Shown: one piece after another, positions 31,001-40,095 of the stretch
Layout: each line of letters starts with the position of its first letter
Numbering within the stretch: the stretch's first letter is position 1
NCBI GenBank assembly: GCA_039602395.1
Contig: JBCNJP010000025.1
Span: 48,813,980-48,877,979 of the forward strand
Source of the DNA: Deinandra increscens subsp. villosa
Lineage: Eukaryota > Streptophyta > Magnoliopsida > Asterales > Asteraceae
Direction of reading: 5' to 3'
DNA: 64,000 nt
Position numbers and translations under genes: made by a program
Notes under the pieces: model-generated
Database searches by the model: none
What the model was told of the DNA's origin: nothing
The model's input: only the letters and a program-made list of their open reading frames with translations

Positions 31001-31367
31001 GATTGTATTGGTGTTCAAGAAGAAACCGGTAGTGATGAAGAAAATTCCTCTCATGCCAATGGAACTTGATTTTATCAAGGACCTGCGTTGGTGGTATTAT
31101 AATGAGAGTACCGGAGAAGCTATGATAGTGCTGGAGAAGGAAAACCGGGTTGTTCGAATCTATGATCCGATGTGGCTGATCAATCTATCCAAGGCTGATA
31201 TTGAAGAGCTGTATTATAATCCGATTCTGTATCACCCTGACTACATGGAACTTGCATTGAAGTTTCAGAGGGTGATCAGAGTTTGCTTTGCCTTCAACAT
31301 TTACGCAGGAAACAATCATGATTTGATTCGAGAAAGAGATGGGGCTGATGCTGAAGTTCAAGGCTGA
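28080..31367 (+). CDS. intact post-pol ('envelope-like' position) ORF of the nested Sirevirus-like element, 1095 aa
   Basis: The frame opens MAVNLKVGDKHN and is uninterrupted to TGA at 31365-31367; an in-frame ATG 30 bases upstream (28050) is possible. Residues 1-270 form a folded-looking, hydrophobic and charged domain of unknown family. The middle is acidic, with Ser/Gln/Pro repeats (SQPAVSQPAVSQPVVS) and basic clusters near residues 299 (KRPKRR) and 463 (KGKKRR). A coiled coil spans about 565-645. The C-terminal 250 residues are conserved in the minus-strand element (KDLRWWYYNE, IYDPMWLINLSKAD). I see no signal peptide or membrane helix, so its naming as envelope rests only on position. 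The basic clusters suggest nuclear entry or nucleic acid binding. Confidence 0.8.
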   Translation: MAVNLKVGDKHNVCAHLGVGISKLEHFGGNGIFDFLRRSRIHYAITTTCDVYRDIILEFWSNARTITDGPIRISATVQNQTVEFTEADIRRVLHLESDTLNAPLAFPHEDNVAFLKRIWYSDDPSKEWVYKSSLSVPYKYLVHVLLVCLGHRISGFDEVPQITISLLNALVMNRPYNISGMIFHYMRDNLTQRQKKAAIYPRFIQMILNDLYPNLVKNENQKMILKHMTEASVGALASYQKMAPELKPKFKRLIGHLANPDYVAPAAGAPRHSQDSDSDELDYSWIVDRNQNPQQGRVKRPKRRTPVAQEPDVQAPIGSEPAVSQPAVSQPAVSQPVVSETVSVTETAAVNTLIDESDESDDDDEFLNMGADSEDVSDTNDPFVRVLINSKFVKLRKCSDAHLAYRLGQNKSNDRYQGRVYDQVASSASDEDYDPSADSVHGKGKQSVAGSKRRLKSISAGGKGKKRRTQQYVLQPRSGMSSSSVSVPEVTTTVQTSVSDVQADFLRDLMNATRSTTVSTAPSASAGAQFVPQSMGSTPTTPVFSTATTTNASPDINFNFEQGSVSFSQASILQSALQDQQQQLDSLKSIVGKLQTSNEELRAENLAKDKQIQRLSLASETQNSMLVTMSEQIKFLMEKFKAQGEIGDGSGCREEFMDYLNDDPDQDDQGNVGGGSGPTGNVSSGAGTSTSQGEKDSIEAMPISSIPSNQAGTSLKEFQHIIENLEEGEIAGDLTAEQLKAVFELNDEEMRKVSEAEPEKYESSDPESDDDIEGIFDEEIEIEDITSEEYPEMYSNVNDNKSGDDFEVFPEEKVTEAEERLKKKESEKPEDPTVKEFKEQKQRWVMDEYMKEFHANYVPPAKPIIQRPYFKFKGQVSGDIISWMYSARLKCYGVKRQNGVQYFKRARDFSSLPVWDVRELSRKPFCNYENDDVGFHFKKMLERECREGFKFLNPQRPKRRRSRTRIHERTGKKLIVLVFKKKPVVMKKIPLMPMELDFIKDLRWWYYNESTGEAMIVLEKENRVVRIYDPMWLINLSKADIEELYYNPILYHPDYMELALKFQRVIRVCFAFNIYAGNNHDLIRERDGADAEVQG

Positions 31368-31388
31368 AGACGAAGGATCCAGCTGTTG

Positions 31389-31401
31389 CCAAGGGGGAGT
31401 T
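31389..31401 (+). promoter_or_regulatory. polypurine tract of the nested element
   Basis: 'ccaagggggagtt' sits directly before the 3' LTR start TGTTGGTACATT. Confidence 0.85.
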
Positions 31402-31760
31402 TGTTGGTACATTATATGTGGCAACGGGCTGGATCGAATAGAGTGTTGAAGACAAATGTTTGACCTAGTTTTGTACTGGCCGAACCTTGGCCGAACCCAA
31501 GGTTCGGCGGCTCCGAACTCTGGCCGATCTTCAGGTTCGGAGGTCAGGTTTTAGGTGTCTATAAATAGGTCGTTTGTCTTGTAATTTACTAGTTGTTCAT
31601 GAGAGCTTGTGTGTGTGAGAACTAGTGTTTTGTACTCTGAATCTCTGTAATCGTTCTATTGGTTAATGAGATTGAGTCGTTTTATTTACATTGCTTGTTC
31701 TCGTTGTTTATCACGTTATTGATGTCGAACTAAACCGATCCACACGCTCCAGCGTTTTCA
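31402..31760 (+). repeat. 3' LTR of the nested copia element
   Basis: It is 359 bases long, TGTTGGTACATT to ccagcgttttca. It is nearly identical to 23808-24165; the differences lie near positions 44 and 55 of the LTR. It is followed by the gtcat duplication. Confidence 0.9.
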
Positions 31761-31765
31761 GTCAT

Positions 31766-32167
31766 GATTGGAGGAAGAAGAAGCCAATCGAAACTCCTGT
31801 TGAGAAAGCCCCAGAAGCCATTAAGGCCTACGTAGCCGTTACACCAGCTCAGGACCCTAAGAAGGCTGGCTACACTGGAAGCCACCCTCTCTGCAGCAAA
31901 TGTAACCTGCACCACTCCCTCGACTGCAGTAACATCTACTGCTGGAACTGCAAAGCTAAAGGTCATATACTCAGGGACTGCCCAAACCGATCCAACAAGC
32001 CCCAGACTTCAGGGAACTGCTATGAATGTGGAGCTGCCGGCCATTTCAAGAGTGAATGTCCTAGGTTGAAGAAGATGACACCGGAAGTTGCTCGCGGACG
32101 AGCATTTGTGCTGAACGCCTCTGAGGCCCGTCAAGACCCCCATTCTGTGACGGGTACACACTCTTAA
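31766..32167 (+). pseudogene. gypsy 1 gag, 3' part with zinc knuckles
   Basis: It continues the gag frame broken at 23807 (DWRKKKPIETP). Cys/His motifs CSKCNLHHSLDC, CWNCKAKGHILRDC and CYECGAAGHFKSEC follow in a row, as in Tekay-type Gag, and bind RNA. An extra CA in 'gtacacactctt' (about 32153) shifts the frame before the protease and ends this frame at 32167. Confidence 0.85.
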
Positions 32168-33348
32168 ATAACCGCTATGCATCTATTTTATTTGATACTG
32201 GTACAGATAAAAGCTTTGTGTCTGATGATTTTAGTTCAACACTAGAAATCACCCCTACACCTTTAGACACTAAGTACGCTATCGAGTTAGCCGGCGGTAA
32301 ATTAATTGAAGCAACTGAGACCCTTAGAGATTGTTCACTAGAGTTATCAGGACATTCTTTTCGCATAGACCTTCTGCCTATTTCACTTGGAAGCTTCGAC
32401 GTTGTTGTTGGAATAGATTGGTTATCCGCCAATCGTGCAGAGATAATCTGTCAGGAGAAGCAAGTCAAGATCCCATTCGAGAATGGTGAGACTTTGACCA
32501 TTCAAGGAGATCGTTATGGGACCAAACTCAATATTGTGTCATGTATGAAAGCTCGGAAGTACCTACGTAAAGGATGCCACGCTATCCTAGCTCACGTAGT
32601 TGTGAAGAAGCCGAAAGAGAAAAAGATCGAAGATGTGCCGATAGTGAAGGACTTCACTGATGTTTTCCCCGAAGACTTACCTGGTTTGCCCCCGGCTAGA
32701 CAAGTAGAGTTCCATATCGACCTTACCCTTGGAGCTGCACCCGTAGCTCGAGCCCCTTACCGTTTAGCCCCGTCTGAGATGAAAGAGTTGTCAAGCCAGT
32801 TGCAAGAACTTCTTGACAAAGGGTTTATAAGACCAAGCTTTTCCCCGTGGGGAGCCCCCGTTCTCTTTGTCAAGAAGAAAGACGGATCTTTTCGGATGTG
32901 TATAGATTATCGGGAACTGAACAAGTTAACGGTGAAGAACCGCTATCCACTCCCGAGAATCGACGATCTGTTTGACCAACTTCAAGGGTCAAGTTTCTAC
33001 TCGAAGATCAACCTACGCTCAGGATACCATCAGCTAAGAGTACGTGAAGAAGACATTGCTAAGACCGCATTTCGAACTCGTTATGGACACTACGAGTTTC
33101 TCGTCATGCCATTTGGGTTGATTAACGCACCTGCCGTATTTATGGACCTCATGAATCGTGTGTGCAAACCCTACCTGGACAAGTTTGTTATCGTGTTCAT
33201 CGACGATATTCTGATCTACTCACGTAGCAAAGAAGAACACGAACAATACCCTAAGCTGATTTTGGAATTGCTAAGAAAAGAAAGACTGTATGCGAAATTT
33301 TCCAAATGCGAATCTGGATTCGCGAGGTACATTTTCTTGGTCACGTGA
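32168..33348 (+). pseudogene. gypsy 1 protease and reverse transcriptase
   Basis: The protease active site reads LFDTGTDKSF, where DTGA is usual. The RT follows with FSPWGAPVLFVKKKDGSFR, YPLPRIDDLFDQLQG, MPFGL and the catalytic FIDDILIYS, all in one frame from 32218. Near 33307 a one-base deletion in the KFSKCE segment ends the frame at 33348. Continuing in the next frame, a stop stands in the AGYY-H-stop-FIENF segment (about 33466), and a further shift follows near 33520. It is therefore dead, though the polymerase core is well kept. Confidence 0.88.
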
Positions 33349-33539
33349 TTAACGACTATGGTATTCATGTCGATCCCTCAAAGATTGAAGTAATCAAGGA
33401 TTGGAACCCTCCCACAACCCCTTCTGAAATCCGTCAATTCCTTGGTCTCGCTGGCTATTACCACTAATTTATTGAAAACTTCTCTAAGATAGCCCAGCCT
33501 CTGACTGCTTTGACATCAGAAGGACAAGAAGTTTGTTTG

Positions 33540-34290
33540 GGATAACAAAGCTGAAGCCGCCTTCCAGAAGCTAAAACTGATGTTGTGCAATGCACCCATC
33601 CTGGCCCTACCCAAAGGAACCGATAATTTCGTCGTCTACTGCAACGCATCTCATCAAGGCCTAGGATGCGTGCTAATGCAGCTTGAGAAAGTTATAGCCT
33701 ATGATTCTCGTCAATTGAAGACCCATGAGAAGAACTACACGGCCCATAACTTAGAACTCGGTGTCGTTGTGTTCGCTCTCAAGATACGGAGACACTACTT
33801 ATATGGGACAAAGTGCACTATCTTTATGGACCATAAGAGTCTCCAGCATATCCTAAATCAGAAAGAGCTGAACATAAGACAAAGAAGATGGGTAGAACGA
33901 CTCAGTGATAACGACTGCGAGATCCGTTATCACCCCGAAAAGGCTAACGTTGTAGCAGATGCCTTGAGTAGGAAAGATCATGATAAGCCTCTCCGAGTCC
34001 AATCGCTTGCTTTGACCATTCATACTGGTCTCCCAGATCAGATTTGTGAAGCCCAACTAGAAGCCCTGAAGGAAGAGAACCTCGAAGCTGAAAACCTGCA
34101 TGGTATGGACCGCCAGTTGGAGACAAAAACGGATGGAGCCTTTTATTTCGTGAATAGACTTTGGGTACCCGTGCAAGGAGGATTGAAGAAACTAGTCATG
34201 GACGAGGCCCACAAGTCTAGATATTCCATTCACCGGGAGCTGATAAGATGTATCATGACCTGCGAGAACTGTAGTGGTGGCCTAACATGA
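33540..34290 (+). pseudogene. gypsy 1 RNase H and start of integrase
   Basis: The segment FVVYCNASHQGLG carries Asn where the first catalytic Asp of RNase H is expected. DHKSLQHI and ANVVADALSRK mark the rest of the domain. The integrase zinc-binding region begins near 34200 (HKSRYSIH) but then slips out of frame and ends at 34290. Confidence 0.85.
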
Positions 34291-35468
34291 AGGCTGAAAT
34301 TGCTACCTACGTTGGGAAGTGTCTAACGTGCGCAAAAGTTAAAGCCGAATATCAGAAGTCGTCAGGTCTATTAGTACAACCGGTCATTCCCAAGTGGAAG
34401 TGGGAACGTATAGCAATGGATTTCATCACCAAGCTGCCAAAGATTCGTAGCGGTAATGATACCATCTGGGTTATCATTGACCGTCTCACGAAGTCTGCTC
34501 ACTTTATAGCGATGTAGGAGAGTGACTCGATGGAACTGCTTACGAAGCGCTACTTGAAGGAAATCTTCTCCCGCCATGGAACCCCTATTTCCATCATCTC
34601 CGACCGTGACAGCCGATTCACCTCTAGGTTCTGGAAATCTCTTAATGACGCGTTGGGTACTCAACTTGACATGAGTACGGCCTACCATCCTCGGACCGAT
34701 GGACAAAGCGAAAGAACCATCCAAACCCTCGAAGATATGTTACGTGCCTGCGTAATCAATTTCGGCAAGAACTGGGATGAGCACTTGCCCCTTTGTGAGT
34801 TCTCCTATAACAATAGCTACCATACCAGCATTCAAGTCGCCCCTTTTGAGGCACTTTACGGTAGAAAGTGTCGATCCCCCATCTGTTGGTTTGAAGTCGG
34901 TGACAGCCAGCTAACCAAACCCGAGATTGTCATCGAGACTACCGAGAAAGTCTCTTAGATTCAAAGCCGTATAAAAGCCGCCCGTGATCGTCAGAAGAGT
35001 TACGCTTATACCAGACGCAATCCTTTGTCATTCAAAGTTGGAGACAGAGTCATGCTTAAAGTATCCCCGTGGAAAGGTGTGGTCCGTTTTGGTAAACGCG
35101 GAAAACTAAGCCCCCGTTACATTGGTCTGTTCTAGATTCTTGAGGAAGTCGGACCTGTCGCTTACAGACTTCAGTTGCCGCCAGAACTCAGCAGCGTTCA
35201 CAGTACCTTCTACGTCAGCAACCTGAAGAAGTGTCTCGTAGACGAATCTCTCATCATTCCCCTAGACGAGATCCAAGTTGTTGAGACACTGCATTTTGTG
35301 GAAGAACCTGTTGAGAACGTTGATCATGAAGTCAAGAAGCTAAAGCGAAGCCGGATCCCAATCGTCAAAGTTCGTTGGAATTCCCGTCGAGGACCCGAGT
35401 TCACTTGGAGCGCGAGGACCAATTCCGGTCTAAGTATCCTCATCTTTTTCCTATCAATGCTCCAGTAA
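34287..35468 (+). pseudogene. gypsy 1 integrase with chromodomain-type C-terminus
   Basis: The frames 34287-34517, 34530-34958 and 35175-35468 are parts of one integrase. KCLTCAKVKAEY holds the second half of the zinc finger, AMDFITKLPK the first catalytic Asp, ISDRDSRFTSRFW the second, and DGQSERTIQTLEDML the Glu. A TAG (34516) breaks it after HFIAM, another stop lies at 34958, and a third near 35133. The tail RIPIVKVRWNSRRGPEFTW is the chromodomain-like end of the Tekay/Del lineage, thought to guide integration to heterochromatin. Confidence 0.88.
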
Positions 35469-35503
35469 ATGGCCCTGCTTGAATTTGAGGACGAAATTCT
35501 CTT

Positions 35504-35516
35504 AACCGGGGGAGAA
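35504..35516 (+). promoter_or_regulatory. polypurine tract of gypsy 1
   Basis: 'aaccgggggagaa' directly precedes the LTR start TGTGACAACCCG. Confidence 0.85.
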
Positions 35517-38199
35517 TGTGACAACCCGTAGGTTTCCTAAGTCTAAAACCTCGTTTAAAAATGTGCTTATCTGTTAATTATGCATAAAATCTAGGTTTGT
35601 TAACTTAGATAACGTATTATGCCAACCTTTTGTTAGTCTTGACGTGACCCTACGGTAAAACGATAACCCAACCACCTTAAAACGGTAAATTAATACTGTT
35701 GTTATCGATGGAACTTCAATAATAAAAAGATAGAATAAAATTTGTATTTTATTTATCATTTCCTTCACCTTTGTAGTATAACTAATATACGTATCAACTT
35801 GTAAACCCGGACGTTTAATATTTACGGGAGAAACCAATACGTAGAAAATATTAACCATTTAATCTAGAAACTTAACCATTTTCGTTAAATAATTATTTAA
35901 TGTGTCGTATGACGTTTTTTTATAAAAATAAAATATTTTTATCTAGACTTTACTATAGATCATCACCCGTGTCAAAATCTCAAGACCAAAGCTCACCGAA
36001 AATATTCACTTGTTAATCGCATTTATTCGCGATTAAAAACCGAACCAAACCATTTCGTTTATTTAAAAACCAAACCGCCACCTTTGCATGTTTTCGCATG
36101 ATACTCGATCACCCGACACCCGACCACCACCGCCGGCCACCACCTCCTCATCATCCTCGTCATCACCCCTACTTTTCACCACTTACACACTCCACCACCA
36201 CCTTACCAATCCATCACCTCACCATCAACCTTCTCCCACACCCATCCCTTGACCGAAAATCGGCCCCCCTCCCCCTCCCTCTCTTGTGGTTCACGAGAAC
36301 AACAACAACACACACACACACTTGTTCTTTTAAACACCCAAACCAAACAACACTCCCACTCTTTCTCTTGACTAACCCAACTCGTAACCCCCTCCCCCCT
36401 TGAGCCGGCCCACGAGCAAACCAAACACCCATTTGGTTCTTTCTTTTCTTTCCACCATATATAAACACATTTACACACACTTTCTCATTTGTGAAACCAT
36501 AATCCAAGAACACCTCCCACAACCTATCCCTCACTCTCTCAACCGTCTCTCTCTCTCTCTCTAGTTTTCGGCCAAGAACAAGCAAGGAGAAAGAGATCCA
36601 AGCCACTAGCAAGCATCATCTTCACCATTTCATCTATTTATCTTGAAAACCTTTCAAGATCAAGTAAGTTTCATGGATTTTTTTTCAAGTTCATCTCACT
36701 AGATCATGATTCCTTACTCATTTCCATGATCCATTCACTCCCTAGAACAAGTCTTGATGATTATGATGATCTTTGGTTGATAAAAGTCTAGAAAACTCTT
36801 AATCTTTGTTAATCTTTGCTAATGATGTTAGTTTACTAACTAGTTTCACATGAGAACTTGTTTCCCACGATTTGATGATGTGCTATGCCTTAGATTATGT
36901 TTTTAGATGTTAATATTCCTAAACATTTAGATCCATTGCCTTGAAAATGCTAAACACACCTTAAACCATGTTTAAAGATCATAACTTTACTAAGGTTTTT
37001 AGCCAAAAACTCAAGATCCATTTTGGACAAATCATAATCCTTAGGGACTCATTTTGACAATTTTGGAACAACTTTTGTGAAGGCACTTTTCTTGGAAATG
37101 ACCCTAAGTACCCCTAAATTGCAAAACATAAGCCGAAAAACCCTAAAAACGACCCCTCGGCCCAACTTTGAATTTTGCAGAATTTTTAGACTTTCCAACG
37201 GTAACGTCAAGACTTGACCATCATTTAGGAGTGACTTAACTGTCAACCCAAACTCTAGACCTTAACCTGTCTTATACTGATTTATGACTAATAGGTTTCC
37301 TGTTATCTGCCGTTACATCTTTCAGACACTACCTGATTTCTGTGAGTCTTCATGGCCCCTCTTTTAAACTGTTTTAAGTGCTTTTGGGGGAGAATTCTTA
37401 TAACTTATATCATGCTTGATAATTAGATAATCTGTTACCATTATTGATTACATGAATTATTCGTCCACCTTGTCGTATTCATGTTGATTCATGTTATGAT
37501 CAAAAGCCCCACTATTAATTGAATCCGATTAATTTCAATAAAACGATGACACGTGAATAGATCTATTGGGTTAACGCCCCTGTCCTGATTGGTAGCTCCA
37601 ATCGTGACTCTCATGTTCAGTCAATAGGGTACATAATGTTATAATCACTGTTCGGTAATCCTGGACAGAATACCATGAGTGGGTAATCAGTTAGTTTCGG
37701 AGTTCAAGGTTCGTGGTAATAATAATCTACAGAAATCTTAACATATTATCAAATGGGCGATAAAACTGATATCAAACTTTGTTGTCAATCATAGTTCTAT
37801 TTTTACTTAAACATGTGAACTCACCAACTTTATGTTGACCGTTTTAGTATATGAATTCTCAGGTACTTGATCGGCCGCTTTGCTTGTATGGAATACCTCT
37901 TTTGTGCATTATCATTAGGATCCTTCATATCATCTGGAGTCATGGTCACACTAGCCTTTTGGAGATTTCACTACATAACACTTAACGGTGTCATGTCTTT
38001 AAATCTTTTAATACTTGTTTTGTAAACTATGAAACAAATAAAACATATTATTATTAATTTCCGCTGCTAAATCTGAAATGAAATGTTTTCGACACCTTAA
38101 AACGGCTCGAGTTGTTTAACCAGCCAGAGATCGTTTCGCGTAACCTTGCCTGTGATTCCATCTCGTTCACGCCCGACACAGAAATTACAGGGTGTGACA
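35517..38199 (+). repeat. 3' LTR of gypsy element 1
   Basis: It has the complete start (TGTGACAACCCG) and end (gggtgtgaca). It is 2683 bases, shorter than the 5' copy because of a single deletion of about 655 bases at 37193-37203 ('ctttccaacgg' joined to 'taacgtcaagac'). Confidence 0.9.
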
Positions 38200-39010
38200 C
38201 TTTGGGTGGAGTTATATTAAAAGTTATTGTGGGATTTTATTTTCACGTACTTGGAGAAAACTATAAAAAATAAATAAATAAACAACTTGTTTGGGTCTAA
38301 GTGTTAAAAATATAAAGTTTAACAAATCCTATATTTATTTTGATAAATTTTTGATGTTTGAATAAACAAATTTGATAAACAAATGGTTATTTTGGTAGAT
38401 ATCAATGAGTTTAAAAACAAAAACAAAAAAGGAAAAAAATTCATCTTCAGCCTCGTTTTTCTGGCAGGTCGCCACCGGCGACTGTGGTCTCGCCGGAAAT
38501 CAACCCAAACTCCGTTTAACGTCCGTTTCTTCCATTCTTTTGTCATAAATGTCCCATTCAATGATTTAATCGTCATGGCTATACCAAAACCGTCGATTAA
38601 TGCTCGTTTATACCAAATCAATGATGTCAAACTTCAAAACCGTTCGGTCATTTAACGATGATTAAACACCCGTTAAAACTCACATTCGACCTTTATAAAA
38701 CGTTCACAATCATTCACAAATATGTCCGCACCTAAACACCTCAAAAATCTCTCGAAAATCGGCCCTGTAAACGCGATTTCGAGCTCGCCGCCACCGTCTC
38801 CGGCGACCCACCTGTTTTCGTTTTTCCGGCAATTGTTTCGAGGTAAGTTTTACACCAATGTGTTCGATTTTATCATAGATCAAAAGCCCCATATCAATTC
38901 TGGCTTCCAGACCTGTTTAGACGTTAATTTCGTGGCCATAGGAACTAGGGTTTCGGATGTGCTAACTGGGGAAGAAGATGAAGTCTTGGTGTAGGTTATA
39001 AATATTTTTT
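38200..39010. other. no gene recognised
   Basis: AT-rich DNA with a C/G-richer part at 38450-38830 that resembles a leader ('tcgccgccaccgtctccggc'). Short frames there have no domain. Confidence 0.45.
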
Positions 39011-39024
39011 TTCGAATGAACAAC

Positions 39025-39112
39025 AACAAGCTGGTAGCCCAGCTGGTCCATCTCTTTGAACACGAGCGAAAGGTCGCGGGTTCAAACCTGGCAGACCCCT
39101 TTTCTTTATTTT
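39025..39112 (+). repeat. tRNA-derived SINE-like fragment
   Basis: An A box (tagcccagctgg, 39035-39046) and a B box (ggttcaaacc, 39079-39088) lie 32 bases apart. A T-rich tail follows (about 39100-39118). It is too degenerate for a functional tRNA; it looks like a short SINE or SINE head. Confidence 0.5.
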
Positions 39113-39118
39113 TTTTTG

Positions 39119-39701
39119 CCATTTTCTTCTTTGTGCACTATGAAATCATATAAAAAAAATATAATTTTCCAGAAAATTCTAAAATAAATTCCTAACCCCC
39201 CCCCCCCCCCTACACTTTATAACTCCATTTTCATGTCTTAAAATCTATAAAAATTGTTACATATATTTTTAGAACAAAAGAAATACTTAAGAAATATAAC
39301 TATATATATATATTTTATATAACAAACTTATATAGTAATTATATATTAACTAAAGAAATGGTTTAGAAATTATTTTACAAACTTATCTATTAATCACCAA
39401 AGCATTTTTCAATTTACTTTCATTAGTTATAAGTATTCGTTTACATAAATGGATGTTCATAAAACGAAACGTCGTTGATTGATTAAAATTTTATAAAAAC
39501 ATTACTCAGACACATTTATTTTTAATAAGAAACATTTAGTCGGTTACATTTTCCCACACTTTAAATAATTTGTTTATTCAATGGGTTATTCATTTATTTA
39601 CTTACGTATATACTCAATTATTTAATTATTAATTCATTAAGTTATTTATTTAGTCATTCACTTATTTACTCATTTAATTACTCATTAACTTACTTATTAA
39701 T
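39119..39701. repeat. AT-rich DNA with degenerate 'atttattta' array
   Basis: A run of C lies at about 39197-39210. From about 39540 to 39701 the sequence is a loose tandem of 'tcatttatttactt'-like units. The same kind of array continues at 51292-51412 on the other side of the minus-strand copia element, so the element split one array. Confidence 0.65.
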
Positions 39702-40061
39702 TGAAAACGCTGGAGCATACAGATCGGCTTAGTTCGACATCAATCGTGTAATAGAAACGAGAACAAACGTGTAAATAACAATGCTCAATCTCTCATTAAT
39801 AACCAAACAGATTACAGAGAGAATCAGAACACAATACACACACACTTTGCTAACACTCGCTCAAAAAAACTGGTTACAAAGACAAAGCTACAACATATTT
39901 ATAGACATTGACCGGCCGAACTCCTAAGCTTGTCCGAACCTCAGGTTCGGCCAAGGTTGGGCCGGGGTTTGGCCAAGGTTCGGCCAACAACAAAATAGTT
40001 GTAATCTTCAAGTCTTCAACGCTTTGTCTGATCCAGCACGTTGCCACATAATGTATCAACA
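39702..40061 (-). repeat. 3' LTR of the minus-strand copia element
   Basis: On the minus strand it runs TGTTGATACATTATG to CCAGCGTTTTCA, the same ends as the nested element's LTRs. It has paired 'ggttcggcc' motifs and a TATA (minus tataaata, about 39897-39904). Confidence 0.9.
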
Positions 40062-40074
40062 AACTCCCCCTTGG
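40062..40074 (-). promoter_or_regulatory. polypurine tract of the minus-strand element
   Basis: The minus strand reads ccaagggggagtt, identical to the tract of the nested element. Confidence 0.88.
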
Positions 40075-40095
40075 CAACTGCTGGACCGTTCTTTA

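Larger units (their letters stand above)
23808..31760 (+). mobile_element. gag/pol-less Sirevirus-like copia element nested in gypsy 1 gag
   Basis: The LTRs are 358 and 359 bases and differ at only about four positions. They are flanked by the 5-bp duplication gtcat (23803-23807 and 31761-31765), proving a single recent insertion. It has a normal Met primer-binding site and polypurine tract. It lacks gag, protease, integrase and RT. Instead the interior contains a leader with 'gttcgg' arrays and three GC hairpins, a segment with repeated polypurine-like motifs, an internal diverged LTR (25718-26075), three tandem stem-loops (26337-26591) and one intact ORF of 1095 codons. It must use the machinery of complete relatives such as the element at 39702-51291. 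Confidence 0.88.
18139..38199 (+). mobile_element. Ty3/gypsy element 1 (chromovirus, Tekay/Del-like), with nested copia insertion
   Basis: The order is 5' LTR, Met primer-binding site, a pre-gag ORF, gag with an intron, protease, RT, RNase H, integrase with a chromodomain-type tail, polypurine tract, 3' LTR. The LTRs are about 3 kb, as in the Tekay/Del lineage. A 7953-bp copia-type element sits in gag at 23808-31760. Frameshifts and stops in pol show it is inactive. By eye the LTRs differ by a few percent, so this element is older than the copia insertion in it. Confidence 0.9.

Noticed and set aside
39025..39112. A tRNA gene
   Set aside because: A and B boxes are present, but no full set of paired arms or anticodon stem can be drawn; a SINE remnant is more likely. 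The same holds for 4988-5060.
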